A stretch of DNA of 27,419 bases from JAAYBR01 sp033813475 (GCA_033813475.1 JAPXRP010000040.1:1-27419), one strand, 5' to 3'; shown: positions 9,013 to 16,263, numbered from the stretch's first letter. Translations and numbers: made by a program. The notes: generated from the letters alone by a model not told the origin.

Positions 9013-9041
9013 TTGCAAAACGGGGGCGCTTGTGCTAGGCT
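9013..9041 (+). promoter_or_regulatory. Candidate promoter of the prepilin gene
   Basis: TTGCAA (9013-9018), a 17-nt spacer and TAGGCT (9036-9041) precede the gene. The leader would be about 150 nt. It begins 10 bp after the end of repeat copy A. Confidence 0.5.
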
Positions 9042-9167
9042 GGCAATGGGAGGTGTTGTACTCCCGCTGGCCGGGTGCCTGGTGACGTGGTAACCGGAAG
9101 GGTGGCGGAGGCCCCTTCTGCATGTGCGGGCGCCGGACCGGGAAATGTGTCTTTCATTTTGCGCAAG

Positions 9168-9184
9168 TGTCCCGAACCGGGACA
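9168..9184 (+). promoter_or_regulatory. Hairpin directly before the prepilin ribosome site
   Basis: GTCCCG (9169-9174), loop AAC and CGGGAC (9178-9183) form a perfect stem, with T9168-A9184 as an extra pair. The Shine-Dalgarno AAAGGAGAG starts at 9185, immediately after the stem. Stacking or protein binding here could affect translation, or the stem could protect a 5' processed mRNA. Confidence 0.5.
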
Positions 9185-9198
9185 AAAGGAGAGTAATC

Positions 9199-10188
9199 AT
9201 GAGTCGCACACGTAAAGGGTTCACGCTGATTGAGCTGCTTGTCGTCATCGCCATCATCGGCATTCTGGCCGCCATTCTGCTCCCGGCGCTCGCCCGGGCG
9301 CGCGAGTCGGCCCGCCGCGCCAGTTGTCAGAACAACCTGAAGCAGTTCGGCCTGGTGTGCAAGATGTACGCCAACGAGTCCAAGGGGCAGGCCTTTCCCA
9401 CCATCATGACCTATGACTGCGAGAACAGCAATTTCCCGCCCATCAACAAGTCCTTCGCCATCAACGCCTTTCAGGTGTATCCCGAGTACCTGACGGACCC
9501 CGCGGTTGCCCTGTGCCCGTCCGACCCCTCGAACCAGGGCGTGGAGGGGACATTTGAAGAGGCGCACCGGGATGGCCACACGCAGATTTGGAGCGGGTCG
9601 GGCTATGAGCCCCTTCCGGCCGATGTTGAGACGCGCTTCTTCCCCTGCGAGCTGGACAGCAGCAGCTGCAGCTACCTGTACATGGGCTGGGCGTTCCATT
9701 TCCCGGGGATCACGGATGACCCGCACGTCTTCACCTCCACCGATTCCGGCGCGCTCTTCACTGAAATCGCCAACTACTTCACCACGAAGCCGGGCCTCGA
9801 TCCTGACCTCGTGACCGGACTGGGCCAGATTCTGCTCGCCTTCCAGAATCTGATCACCGACACCAACGCGGCGAATCTGGACAAGGTCAGCCAGGACATC
9901 ACGCTGGACCTTCCCAGCGGCGCGGAAAAGACCGTCTACCGTCTGCGCGAGGGCATCGAGCGCTTCTTCATCACGGACATCAACAACCCCGGCGCCAGCA
10001 CGCAGGCCCAGAGCGAGCTCGCGGTCATGTCCGACACCATCTCCAACGACTCCAGCGACGAGAACGCGTTCAACCACATCCCCGGCGGCTCGAACGTCCT
10101 GTACATGGACGGCCATGTCGAGTTCCTGCGCTACCCGGGCAAGTGGCCGGTCAGCCCGCTGGCCGCCGGCGTGATGGGCGCCTTCTAA
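9199..10188 (+). CDS. Type II/IV prepilin-like protein (DUF1559 family)
   Basis: This 329-aa secreted pseudopilin-like protein starts with a class III signal: a short basic leader ending at G7, then FTLIELLVVIAIIGILAAI with Glu at mature position 5, cut and N-methylated by a prepilin peptidase. The hydrophobic helix is followed by ARARESARRASCQNNLKQ, the hallmark of the DUF1559 prepilins that are abundant in Planctomycetes and related phyla. Near the C-terminus NHIPGGSNVLYMDGHVEFL matches the H-X9-DG motif of that family, with one extra residue between H and DG. The ATG at 9199 is chosen for its AAAGGAGAG and because longer in-frame starts would put charged residues before the leader. A strong terminator follows. 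The substrate or pilus role is unknown. Confidence 0.93.
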   Translation: MSRTRKGFTLIELLVVIAIIGILAAILLPALARARESARRASCQNNLKQFGLVCKMYANESKGQAFPTIMTYDCENSNFPPINKSFAINAFQVYPEYLTDPAVALCPSDPSNQGVEGTFEEAHRDGHTQIWSGSGYEPLPADVETRFFPCELDSSSCSYLYMGWAFHFPGITDDPHVFTSTDSGALFTEIANYFTTKPGLDPDLVTGLGQILLAFQNLITDTNAANLDKVSQDITLDLPSGAEKTVYRLREGIERFFITDINNPGASTQAQSELAVMSDTISNDSSDENAFNHIPGGSNVLYMDGHVEFLRYPGKWPVSPLAAGVMGAF

Positions 10189-10229
10189 GGCTCCCCGCCC
10201 CCTCTTGAGCCGTCCAACCGGATGATTCC

Positions 10230-10271
10230 GCGGGCGGGGGAAGCCAAACGGCGCCCCCGCCCGCCTTGTTC
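10230..10271 (+). terminator. Rho-independent terminator after the prepilin gene
   Basis: GCGGGCGGGGG (10230-10240) pairs perfectly with CCCCCGCCCGC (10254-10264), an 11-bp GC stem with a 13-nt loop, followed by CTTGTTC. The stem is very strong but the T-tract is short. Confidence 0.75.
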
Positions 10272-10335
10272 ATCCCATTCGCAAGGGACGCAATCACGGT
10301 CATGGACTCGCTGCGCGCCTTGTGAGGAGACCTGA

Positions 10336-11565
10336 ATGAGCGGTCGCGTTGTGGTCGAACCTCTGGACCTTCCAGGAATGGGAGTCGTGTTAAAGGAGTG
10401 CCTCGCCGCTGCGGAAGCACGGCGTGGGCGGGAGAAGGCGCGCCTGCGTGAATGGATGGAGTTTCGTGAGCGGGAGATGGCCTCCACCGAAACCGCCCGC
10501 ATGCTTGAAGAAAGAATCGCCTCCGCGGAAGCGGGGCTGGAGAAGGTGCGGCTGGCCGCGCCGGACGTGGCCCGTCCCGGCGATGACCGGTCGGAGACCG
10601 CCGCGCAGGCGTCGGCGGCCCATCGGGCGCTGGGTGCGGAGCGGATGGCGGCGGCGGAGGCCCGGGCGCTGCTGGCGGGGATGACGGAGGCACTGGACGC
10701 GTTTCCCGAGCCCTACCGCCACGCGGCGGGGAATCCCTGGGAGCGCCTGTCCGGCCAGATCGCCGCCGTGCTTGCGCGGCTGGACCGGGGGGAGACGCTG
10801 GAGCGGGAGGAGCTGGAGACGCTTCGGGAAACGGTGCGGCTGAGCCTTTCCGACTTCCTGGAGGGGATGCGCCGCCGCCGGGAACGCGCCGCGGAGCTGC
10901 ATGTCCGCATGGAAAAGGCGCTGGATGCGGTGCTCTTCTACCAGGGGGCCGTGGAGGCGCTGGCGGACGAGGATTTTTCGCGGTACTCGGCGGAACTCGC
11001 CACCATGGAACGGCAGATTTTGTCCCTGTGCGCCGCCGAAGCGGTGCCGGAGGGCGCGCTGGACCCCGTGGAGCGGCGTCTGGACACCCTGCGCGGGGAG
11101 ATCGACAAGGCGGCGGTGCGCCACGCCCAGCGGCGGGGGCTGTCGGAGTCCATCACGCGCAACCTGGAGGAGATGGGCTACCGGGCGGCGCAGGCCTTCC
11201 AGCCCGACGCCAACGGCCTTATGCACCGGGCGCTCTTCCGGATACCGGGAGGCGAGGTGGTCCAGGTGGGGCTGCACCAGAACTTCCAGCTCGCCTTCGA
11301 GGTGCTGCACGAGCGCCCCGCGGGGGCCGACCCCAACGCCCCCTTCACGCTGGACGAGCTGGCCAAACTGTCGCGGCAGGAGGGGCTCTGGTGCGATGAC
11401 ATGCGCCGGCTCATCCGGCGGCTTGTGGAAGAGGGCTACCAGTACGCCGTGTCCTATGAGCAGCCCCTGAAAGAGACCAGCATCCGCGTGTCCGTGGTGG
11501 AAAGCGCGGAGGACGTGCTGGACCACGCCGACGGCGCGCCGGAGTCGCGCCGAATGGAGTTGTGA
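10336..11565 (+). CDS. Coiled-coil protein of unknown function
   Basis: This 409-aa protein is not recognised. There is no signal peptide or membrane segment, so it should be cytoplasmic. Residues ~18-290 are almost entirely charged alpha-helix with heptad-like patterns (REKARLREWMEFREREM, RRRRERAAELHVRMEKAL), interrupted near 115-135 by a Pro/Gly break. The C-terminal ~120 residues look globular: NLEEMGYRAAQAF, then FRIPGGEVVQVGLHQNFQLAFEVLHE (beta-rich), then a helical segment with WCDDMRRLIRRLVEEGY. A GAGGAG lies 7 nt before the ATG. It is isolated by the prepilin terminator upstream and faces the next gene tail to tail. The convergent neighbour is also coiled-coil rich, but no functional link is shown. 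Confidence 0.8.
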   Translation: MSGRVVVEPLDLPGMGVVLKECLAAAEARRGREKARLREWMEFREREMASTETARMLEERIASAEAGLEKVRLAAPDVARPGDDRSETAAQASAAHRALGAERMAAAEARALLAGMTEALDAFPEPYRHAAGNPWERLSGQIAAVLARLDRGETLEREELETLRETVRLSLSDFLEGMRRRRERAAELHVRMEKALDAVLFYQGAVEALADEDFSRYSAELATMERQILSLCAAEAVPEGALDPVERRLDTLRGEIDKAAVRHAQRRGLSESITRNLEEMGYRAAQAFQPDANGLMHRALFRIPGGEVVQVGLHQNFQLAFEVLHERPAGADPNAPFTLDELAKLSRQEGLWCDDMRRLIRRLVEEGYQYAVSYEQPLKETSIRVSVVESAEDVLDHADGAPESRRMEL

Positions 11566-11587
11566 CCGGAGCCGCCACCGCCGGTCA
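11563..11587. terminator. Bidirectional hairpin spanning both convergent stop codons
   Basis: TGACCGG (11563-11569) and CCGGTCA (11581-11587) form a perfect 7-bp stem with an 11-nt loop. The TGA of the plus gene and the TGA of the minus gene are each the first three bases of an arm on their own strand. There is no T-tract on either side. Confidence 0.45.
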
Positions 11588-13777
11588 GTCCGCGACGTCC
11601 TCCGGTAGCTCCACCATCTCGCCCGGTTTCACCACCAGCAGCTTTCCATTCCGGGACAGGGTGAGCTTCTGCATGGTGCTGCTGTATTCCGAAGCCTTCC
11701 ATCCGGCGTGGATGTTGTCCCCGAGCACCCCGTCAATCTCCCGGATGCGGCCGCTGGGCAAAAGCAGCATGATCCGGAAACGCGGCGGATCCCCCTCCTT
11801 GTGAAACACGCCGCGAAGGGTCATCTCCGCCACGGGCACCGGGGCGGGGGGCGGCGGGGGCGCGACAACCTGGGGCGGCTCTTCGGGGGGCGGCACGGCC
11901 TCGGGAAGCTCCTGGGGTTCCTGCGGCGCTTCGGCGGGCGGCACGGGCGGGGTCACGGGGGCGGGATCGGCCGGGGGCGTCTCCCCGGCGCGGGGCGGCG
12001 GCAGGAAGGGGTTTGCCGGCGCCGGGCCGGAGGGGAGTCCGGCGGCCGCCGCCGCGGGAACCGGGGCGGCCCCCTTCGCGGGGGCCAACCCGCCCGCAGT
12101 AAAGGCGCCCGCGCACAGCACGGCGGAGACAGCGACGGCCAGGGCAAGCTCGCGGGGGCGCGCGGGCAACCAGACGGCGGCCAGCGCGGCGGCGCTGGCG
12201 GCAAAGGCCAGCAGTGCGGCCGCAAGCCAGGCGGAAAGCGCCGGAGTCCCGCCCGACACCATGCCCAGGTCGGCCCCCCATACCAGGCCCTGGGCCGCCA
12301 GAATGCCCGCGAGGACGGCGCCCCGCACCATGCGGTCGCGCAGCACGGGCGCCGCGGCGGACGTGAACGCCATCACGAGCGCGGCGAGGGCCGCCGTGCC
12401 GGAGGGCACATACCCGCCGCCGGCCGGGGTTGCGGAAAACAGGGGCACGGAAAGCACCAGCAGCAGCACGGCCGCCGCGTAGGCGGGCAGCGCCTCGACG
12501 GCCACCTCGGCGACGGCCTTCCGGGAGTCCAGCCTGCGGAAGAGGGTGGGCTGCGCCAGGGGCAGGTCCGCCGCCGATTTCGCGTCCAGCGCGGCGCGAA
12601 TCCAGCCGCGCAGCCGCCGCATGTCGTCCAGGGTGCGGCGCAGTTCCCGGGCCGCGCCCTCGTCCGTCTTGTCTGCGGGAAGCTGCAGCCGCGCCTCGAT
12701 GGCCGCCCGGTCCGCGTCAAAATCCCGCAGCATCTCCTCCAGCCGCGCGCGGCGGAAGGCGGCCTCGGCGCGGACCCGCGCCAGGTCCGCGGCGGCGGCC
12801 TGCTCCGCCGCGGCCAGCGCCGCGCCGGACAGGCCGGAGTCGGCGCCCATGCGGCGGCACTCCCGGAGCCTGCGCGCCGCGCGGTCCTGCGCCTCCAGCG
12901 CCTCTCCCAGCCCGCCCACATGGTGCGGAATCAGCGGATCGGCCACCGGCACGGGCGCGGTCAGGTACAAGTCGGAACTTTCCAGGTCAATGTCATCGAG
13001 GCTGACCGCGACCGGTCCGCCGAGGGAGAGCGTGTCGCGGCAGGCCAGCCAGCCGCGAAGGTTCTGGCGGTGACGCTCCAGGGACTCGCGCCGGGCGCGA
13101 AACTCCCAGACGGCGGCGTAGAACTGGTCATAGGACAGCTCGCCGGTTCGGAACTTCAAGGTGGCCAGCGCGGTCCCCTCCAGCAGGGCGACCAGGCGCT
13201 CCGTCGCGTCAAAGAGCGCCGACTTGAGCCGCTGCTCGTGCCGTTCGCGGATGCCGGCCAGGATGCGGCGGTAGGATTCAAGCGTGGCCTGGTCGGGACC
13301 CGTGCGGCCCTCGGCCGGCTCCCGCATCCGCTGCTCCACCAGTTCCACGCAGGAGGCAACCCGGCGCAGCGGCTCCAAAATGTCCAGGGGAACGGCGGGA
13401 AGCGCCGCTTCCGAGCGCGTGCGGCCGGCAACCTCCGAGCGGATCGAGGGGTCCCGCGGGCCGGTCTGTTCCCGCACCGGTTCCACCGGCGGCAGGGGCG
13501 GTTTTGCGGGCTGGGGGCTGGGCGGCGGGGAGGCGGGTTTGGCCTCGGGCGGAGGCGGAACCGGACGCGTCCGCTCCCCCGGCGCGCGCCGCCATTCCGG
13601 ATGGTCCGCGAGGCGCACCTCCTCCGCGTCCGGCGGCAGTTCGTCCAGCCGGGGCGTCCAGAATTTCCGGTGGCAGGAGACACACCGCCCCGGAAGGCTT
13701 TCCACGGCGGGGTGCACCCGCATCTTCTGCCCGCAGGAGCAGAACAGCCTGACTTCCCTTGGAGACGCCGATCCCAT
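11585..13777 (-). CDS. Zinc-ribbon, coiled-coil, polytopic membrane protein with GspC/PilP-like C-terminus
   Basis: This 730-aa protein has an unusual domain order. Residues 13-35 form a zinc ribbon (C13, C15, C32, C35). A Pro-rich linker follows to about 110, then a long charged helical region (110-410). Five hydrophobic segments lie at about 430-447, 456-475, 484-505, 517-540 and 545-566. A very Pro/Glu-rich spacer (576-650) resembles those that span the periplasm. The final ~80 residues (LRGVFHKEGDPPRFRIM, IDGVLGDNIHAGWKA, LTLSRNGKLLVVKPGE) resemble the small beta domain of GspC/PilP, which docks on the secretin; this match is by eye. The ATG at 13777 is chosen for its AGGAGG 9 nt upstream; a longer frame to 13882 lacks a site. 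It might belong to a type II/IV pilus-like system. Confidence 0.75.
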   Translation of the reverse strand: MGSASPREVRLFCSCGQKMRVHPAVESLPGRCVSCHRKFWTPRLDELPPDAEEVRLADHPEWRRAPGERTRPVPPPPEAKPASPPPSPQPAKPPLPPVEPVREQTGPRDPSIRSEVAGRTRSEAALPAVPLDILEPLRRVASCVELVEQRMREPAEGRTGPDQATLESYRRILAGIRERHEQRLKSALFDATERLVALLEGTALATLKFRTGELSYDQFYAAVWEFRARRESLERHRQNLRGWLACRDTLSLGGPVAVSLDDIDLESSDLYLTAPVPVADPLIPHHVGGLGEALEAQDRAARRLRECRRMGADSGLSGAALAAAEQAAAADLARVRAEAAFRRARLEEMLRDFDADRAAIEARLQLPADKTDEGAARELRRTLDDMRRLRGWIRAALDAKSAADLPLAQPTLFRRLDSRKAVAEVAVEALPAYAAAVLLLVLSVPLFSATPAGGGYVPSGTAALAALVMAFTSAAAPVLRDRMVRGAVLAGILAAQGLVWGADLGMVSGGTPALSAWLAAALLAFAASAAALAAVWLPARPRELALAVAVSAVLCAGAFTAGGLAPAKGAAPVPAAAAAGLPSGPAPANPFLPPPRAGETPPADPAPVTPPVPPAEAPQEPQELPEAVPPPEEPPQVVAPPPPPAPVPVAEMTLRGVFHKEGDPPRFRIMLLLPSGRIREIDGVLGDNIHAGWKASEYSSTMQKLTLSRNGKLLVVKPGEMVELPEDVAD

Positions 13778-13906
13778 GTTCTCCGTCCTCCTGCGCGGCC
13801 CCCGAATCCTGCCGCGCCCGCGCATTCGCTCCGTTCCATCGCACCCGGTGGCCTTTCGCGCCCCACGCCGTGCCCCCGGCACCGGACCGCCACCGTCCTA
13901 TTGGCA

Positions 13907-13915
13907 ATTATAGCA
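13907..13915 (-). promoter_or_regulatory. Extended -10 promoter of the zinc-ribbon membrane gene
   Basis: The minus strand reads TGCTATAAT, a perfect TG-N-TATAAT extended -10. There is no good -35 at 17-18 nt (TACCAG region), as is usual for extended -10 promoters. The leader would be about 120 nt. Confidence 0.65.
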
Positions 13916-13964
13916 GTAAAGGCAACAATCTGGTAGCCTGATGAAAACACCGCACAGGCCGGAA

Positions 13965-13976
13965 GAGCCGTCTTGC
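13965..13976. repeat. Left direct repeat (candidate target-site duplication)
   Basis: GAGCCGTCTTGC flanks the element on the left and recurs at 14441-14452. The minimal unambiguous repeat is 10 bp (AGCCGTCTTG); 12 bp is the maximal match. Confidence 0.75.
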
Positions 13977-14441
13977 AGGGCAATCGCACTAAAATCCGCG
14001 GACACCTTCTGGATGGAGTGCGTACATTGCCCTTTGTCCGACATCTTCAACGCTGAAAGCGTTGCCGAATATGGCCCAGGCCAGGCCGCCGCCCGAAGGG
14101 CCAGGCCTGCCCTGGGTTGCCCGGACAGAAAGAACCATGCCCCAACGGGGCAGCCGAAATTACGGCGGGGGGTGCCGCGACGGCCTTGGGGAAACGTGCG
14201 GCCACTGTCGTTTTTCGTGTGCCCCCGCGCGGGCAAGCCCACGCGAAGAAAGGCGGCAGCAAGCTACCGCACTCCAAGGCGCTGCGCACTGTGCTTACCC
14301 GGGGCTGCGGTGATGGGAGGCGGCCTGCCTGGGTCCTATGCGGATGCCCCGCTGGGACAACAAAGACCAAAGCACAAATTCGAGGAACGTTCACGTCGCT
14401 CGCAGGCGCTTCTCGAGGGGCATTTTAGTGCGATTGCCCTG
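13976..14441. mobile_element. MITE-like non-autonomous element (copy B), no transposase
   Basis: The ends are perfect inverted repeats of 20 bp: CAGGGCAATCGCACTAAAAT at 13976-13995 and its reverse complement at 14422-14441. They are bordered by a 10-12-bp direct repeat. Inside are many short hairpins: CAACGCT-GAA-AGCGTTG (14048-14064), TGCCCC-AAC-GGGGCA (14138-14152), and the repeat core shared with copy A (14221-14283). There is also a longer inverted pair built on CCCAGGC/GCCTGGG (near 14073 and 14331). At about 465 bp it is too short for a transposase and none is readable, so it would need one in trans. Homology with copy A ends exactly at 14440, which independently supports the right boundary. 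Confidence 0.8.
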
Positions 14442-14452
14442 AGCCGTCTTGC
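14441..14452. repeat. Right direct repeat (candidate target-site duplication)
   Basis: GAGCCGTCTTGC, identical to 13965-13976. Its TTGC forms the start of the candidate -35 of the downstream PabB-PabC gene, so the insertion would have landed at the promoter edge and duplicated it. Confidence 0.75.
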
Positions 14453-14478
14453 GGGGGGGGGCTTCGTCCGGGTACGAT
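14449..14478 (+). promoter_or_regulatory. Candidate promoter of the PabB-PabC gene, with G9 spacer tract
   Basis: TTGCGG (14449-14454), an 18-nt spacer and TACGAT (14473-14478). A run of nine G (14453-14461) lies across the -35 and spacer. The predicted start falls at about 14485-14486, on or next to the ATG at 14486, and no Shine-Dalgarno precedes either ATG. That suggests a leaderless mRNA. Confidence 0.45.
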
Positions 14479-16249
14479 GAAGCGCATGACCAATTCACCG
14501 TTTTCCCACCGGAACCGCGCCGGTTTCGCTTTTTTCCCCGCAGCCGACGGCGGGGGGCAGGTCTTTCACTCGCCCCGGGAAATCCTGCTGGCGGAGACGC
14601 CCGCGCAGGTGCGGTCGGTGCTGGACGCCGTGGACGCCGCCGCCCGGAACGGGCGGTGTGCGGCCGGGTTTGTGGCTTATGAGGCGGCCCCCGGCATGGA
14701 CCCCGCCCTGACCGTGCGCACCGGGCCGGCGCCCCATCCGCTGGCGGGCTTCTTCCTCTACCAAGACGGCGTGAGGGTTTCCCCCGGGGAGATGCCACCC
14801 CCCGGGCCGGAAGAGGGTGCGTTTGGGGAATGGCGCCCCGCAGTGCCCCGCGAAGACTACGAGGCGGCGCTCGCCGCCATCCGGTGCTACATCGCGGCGG
14901 GGGACACCTATCAGATCAACCACACCTTTCCGATGGAGGCCCCCTTCACGGGAGAGCCCTTCGCGGCGTTTCTGGCGCTGCTTGCCAACCAGCCCGCCGG
15001 CGAGGGGGGCTTTGTCCACTTCGGCGATTTCGCCGTGCTCTCCCTGTCCCCCGAGCTGTTCTTCTCGCTGGACGGGGCGCGTCTGGAGACGAAACCCATG
15101 AAGGGCACCGCGCCCCGGGGCCGGTGGTTGGAGGAGGATGCGGAACGCGCCAAGGCGCTCGTGGAAAGCCAGAAGGAGCGGGCGGAAAACGTCATGATCG
15201 TGGACCTGCTGCGCAACGACATGGGCCGCGTGAGCGCGGGCGGGTCGGTGCGCGTGGAGCGGCTCTTCGAGGCGGAGCGTTATCCCACCCTGTGGCAGAT
15301 GACCTCCACCATCGTCTCTGAAACGCGCGCCCCGCTGGGCGAAATCTTCGCCGCCCTCTTTCCCTCCGGATCGGTCACCGGCGCCCCGAAAGTGCGGGCC
15401 ATGCAGATCATCCGGGAGCTGGAGTCCTCCCCGCGCGGCGTCTACTGCGGCGCCGTGGGCCGGGCCGGACCGGGCCGCCGGGCGCGGTTCAATGTCGCCA
15501 TCCGCACCGTGGTGGTGGACTGCGCCGCGGGCACGGCCCGGTATTCCGTGGGCAGCGGGGTCACCTGGGATTCCCGCACCGACGCGGAATACGCGGAATG
15601 CCTCCTGAAGGCGGAGGTGCTGTTCCGCAGTCCGGAGCCTTTCCGCCTGCTGGAAACCCTACTCTGGGACGGGGGGAGCTTCTTCCTCCTGGAGGGGCAT
15701 CTGGACCGGATGGGCGCGAGCGCCGGCTATTTCGGGTTCCCCTTTGACCGCACGGCGGCGGCGCGCGCCCTGCGCGGCGCGGTGGAGGGGCAGACCGGAG
15801 GAGACGCGCGGGTCCGCCTGACGCTGGACAGGACGGGCGGCCTCCGCGCGGAGGCCGGCCCCGTGACGCCCTGGCCAACTCCCGTGCGGCTGGCGCCGGC
15901 GCCCGGCCCCGTGGACGACACGGACGCGTTCCTTTTCCACAAGACCACGCGCCGGGCCGTCTACGACCGCGCGCGCGCGGCCTGCCCGGAGGCGGACGAG
16001 GTGGTGCTGTGGAACGCGCGGGGGGAAATCACGGAGACGTGCATCGCCAACATCGCGGTGAAAACCGGGGACGGCTGGATCACGCCGCCGGTTTCCTGCG
16101 GCCTGCTGCAGGGGGTGTTGCGGCGCCACCTGCTGGAGGCGGGACGCCTGCGCGAGGGGAGGATTACCCGGGAGGTTCTCGCCGCCTCCGGGGCGGTTGC
16201 CGTGTTCAACTCCGTCCGGGGATGGGCGGCGGCGGAGCTTTCCGGCTGA
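14477..16249 (+). CDS. pabB: Aminodeoxychorismate synthase component I fused to aminodeoxychorismate lyase (PabB-PabC)
   Basis: This 590-aa fusion makes p-aminobenzoate for folate. The N-terminal ~380 residues are PabB, converting chorismate to 4-amino-4-deoxychorismate with ammonia from a separate PabA. Diagnostic motifs are PMKGTAPRG, with the catalytic Lys K209 that separates PabB from TrpE (which has Ala there), RAENVMIVDLLRNDMGRV, and SGSVTGAPKVRAMQII. The C-terminal ~200 residues are the PLP-dependent lyase PabC of the fold-IV aminotransferase family. The PLP-binding Lys is K489 in FLFHKTTRR, and a NARGEITETCIANI motif follows. The fusion order is a known one. The start is uncertain between ATG 14477 and ATG 14486; the promoter position favours 14486. 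No PabA gene is in the window. Confidence 0.93.
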   Translation: MKRMTNSPFSHRNRAGFAFFPAADGGGQVFHSPREILLAETPAQVRSVLDAVDAAARNGRCAAGFVAYEAAPGMDPALTVRTGPAPHPLAGFFLYQDGVRVSPGEMPPPGPEEGAFGEWRPAVPREDYEAALAAIRCYIAAGDTYQINHTFPMEAPFTGEPFAAFLALLANQPAGEGGFVHFGDFAVLSLSPELFFSLDGARLETKPMKGTAPRGRWLEEDAERAKALVESQKERAENVMIVDLLRNDMGRVSAGGSVRVERLFEAERYPTLWQMTSTIVSETRAPLGEIFAALFPSGSVTGAPKVRAMQIIRELESSPRGVYCGAVGRAGPGRRARFNVAIRTVVVDCAAGTARYSVGSGVTWDSRTDAEYAECLLKAEVLFRSPEPFRLLETLLWDGGSFFLLEGHLDRMGASAGYFGFPFDRTAAARALRGAVEGQTGGDARVRLTLDRTGGLRAEAGPVTPWPTPVRLAPAPGPVDDTDAFLFHKTTRRAVYDRARAACPEADEVVLWNARGEITETCIANIAVKTGDGWITPPVSCGLLQGVLRRHLLEAGRLREGRITREVLAASGAVAVFNSVRGWAAAELSG

Positions 16250-16263
16250 CGCGGATTATCCGC

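Larger units (their letters stand above)
8273..9198. other. Gene-free region between nrdD and the prepilin gene
   Basis: No credible gene was found in this 926-bp divergent gap. ORFs on both strands are compositionally random, lack ribosome sites and overlap one another. It holds, in order: the nrdD leader and promoter; an 18-bp palindrome (8401-8418); a GC-rich stretch of partial repeat units, with CAACGCCGGGGTTG occurring at 8589 and again at 8858; dispersed repeat copy A (8733-9002); and the prepilin promoter and leader. Confidence 0.8.
13778..14476. other. Gene-free divergent region holding repeat copy B
   Basis: About 700 bp lie between the divergent zinc-ribbon membrane gene and the PabB-PabC gene. 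It contains the extended -10 promoter of the former (13907-13915), the MITE-like element (13976-14441) and the promoter of the latter (14449-14478). ORFs here on both strands are by-products of the GC-rich repeat. No ribosome site or recognisable protein was seen. Confidence 0.8.

Noticed and set aside
8445..9038. Overlapping ORFs on both strands between nrdD and the prepilin gene
   Set aside because: They lie in dispersed repeat DNA, lack ribosome sites and give Arg/Pro/Gly-rich peptides. The same peptide snippets recur in copy B, showing they follow the repeat and not a gene.
10185..10693. Minus-strand ORFs over the prepilin terminator and the coiled-coil gene start
   Set aside because: They run through the strong 10230-10264 hairpin and are antisense to supported genes.
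11708..13936. 742-codon plus-strand ORF
   Set aside because: It is antisense to the zinc-ribbon membrane protein, whose Cys spacing, TM pattern and ribosome site mark the true strand.
8733..14441. CRISPR array or composite transposon bounded by copies A and B
   Set aside because: There are only two copies, 5.4 kb apart, without spacer-sized periodicity. Copy A lacks a left terminus and direct repeat, and the genes between are ordinary chromosomal genes.
13941..14480. ORFs inside the MITE-like element
   Set aside because: They cover the terminal repeats and hairpins, have no recognisable domain, and are too short to be a transposase.
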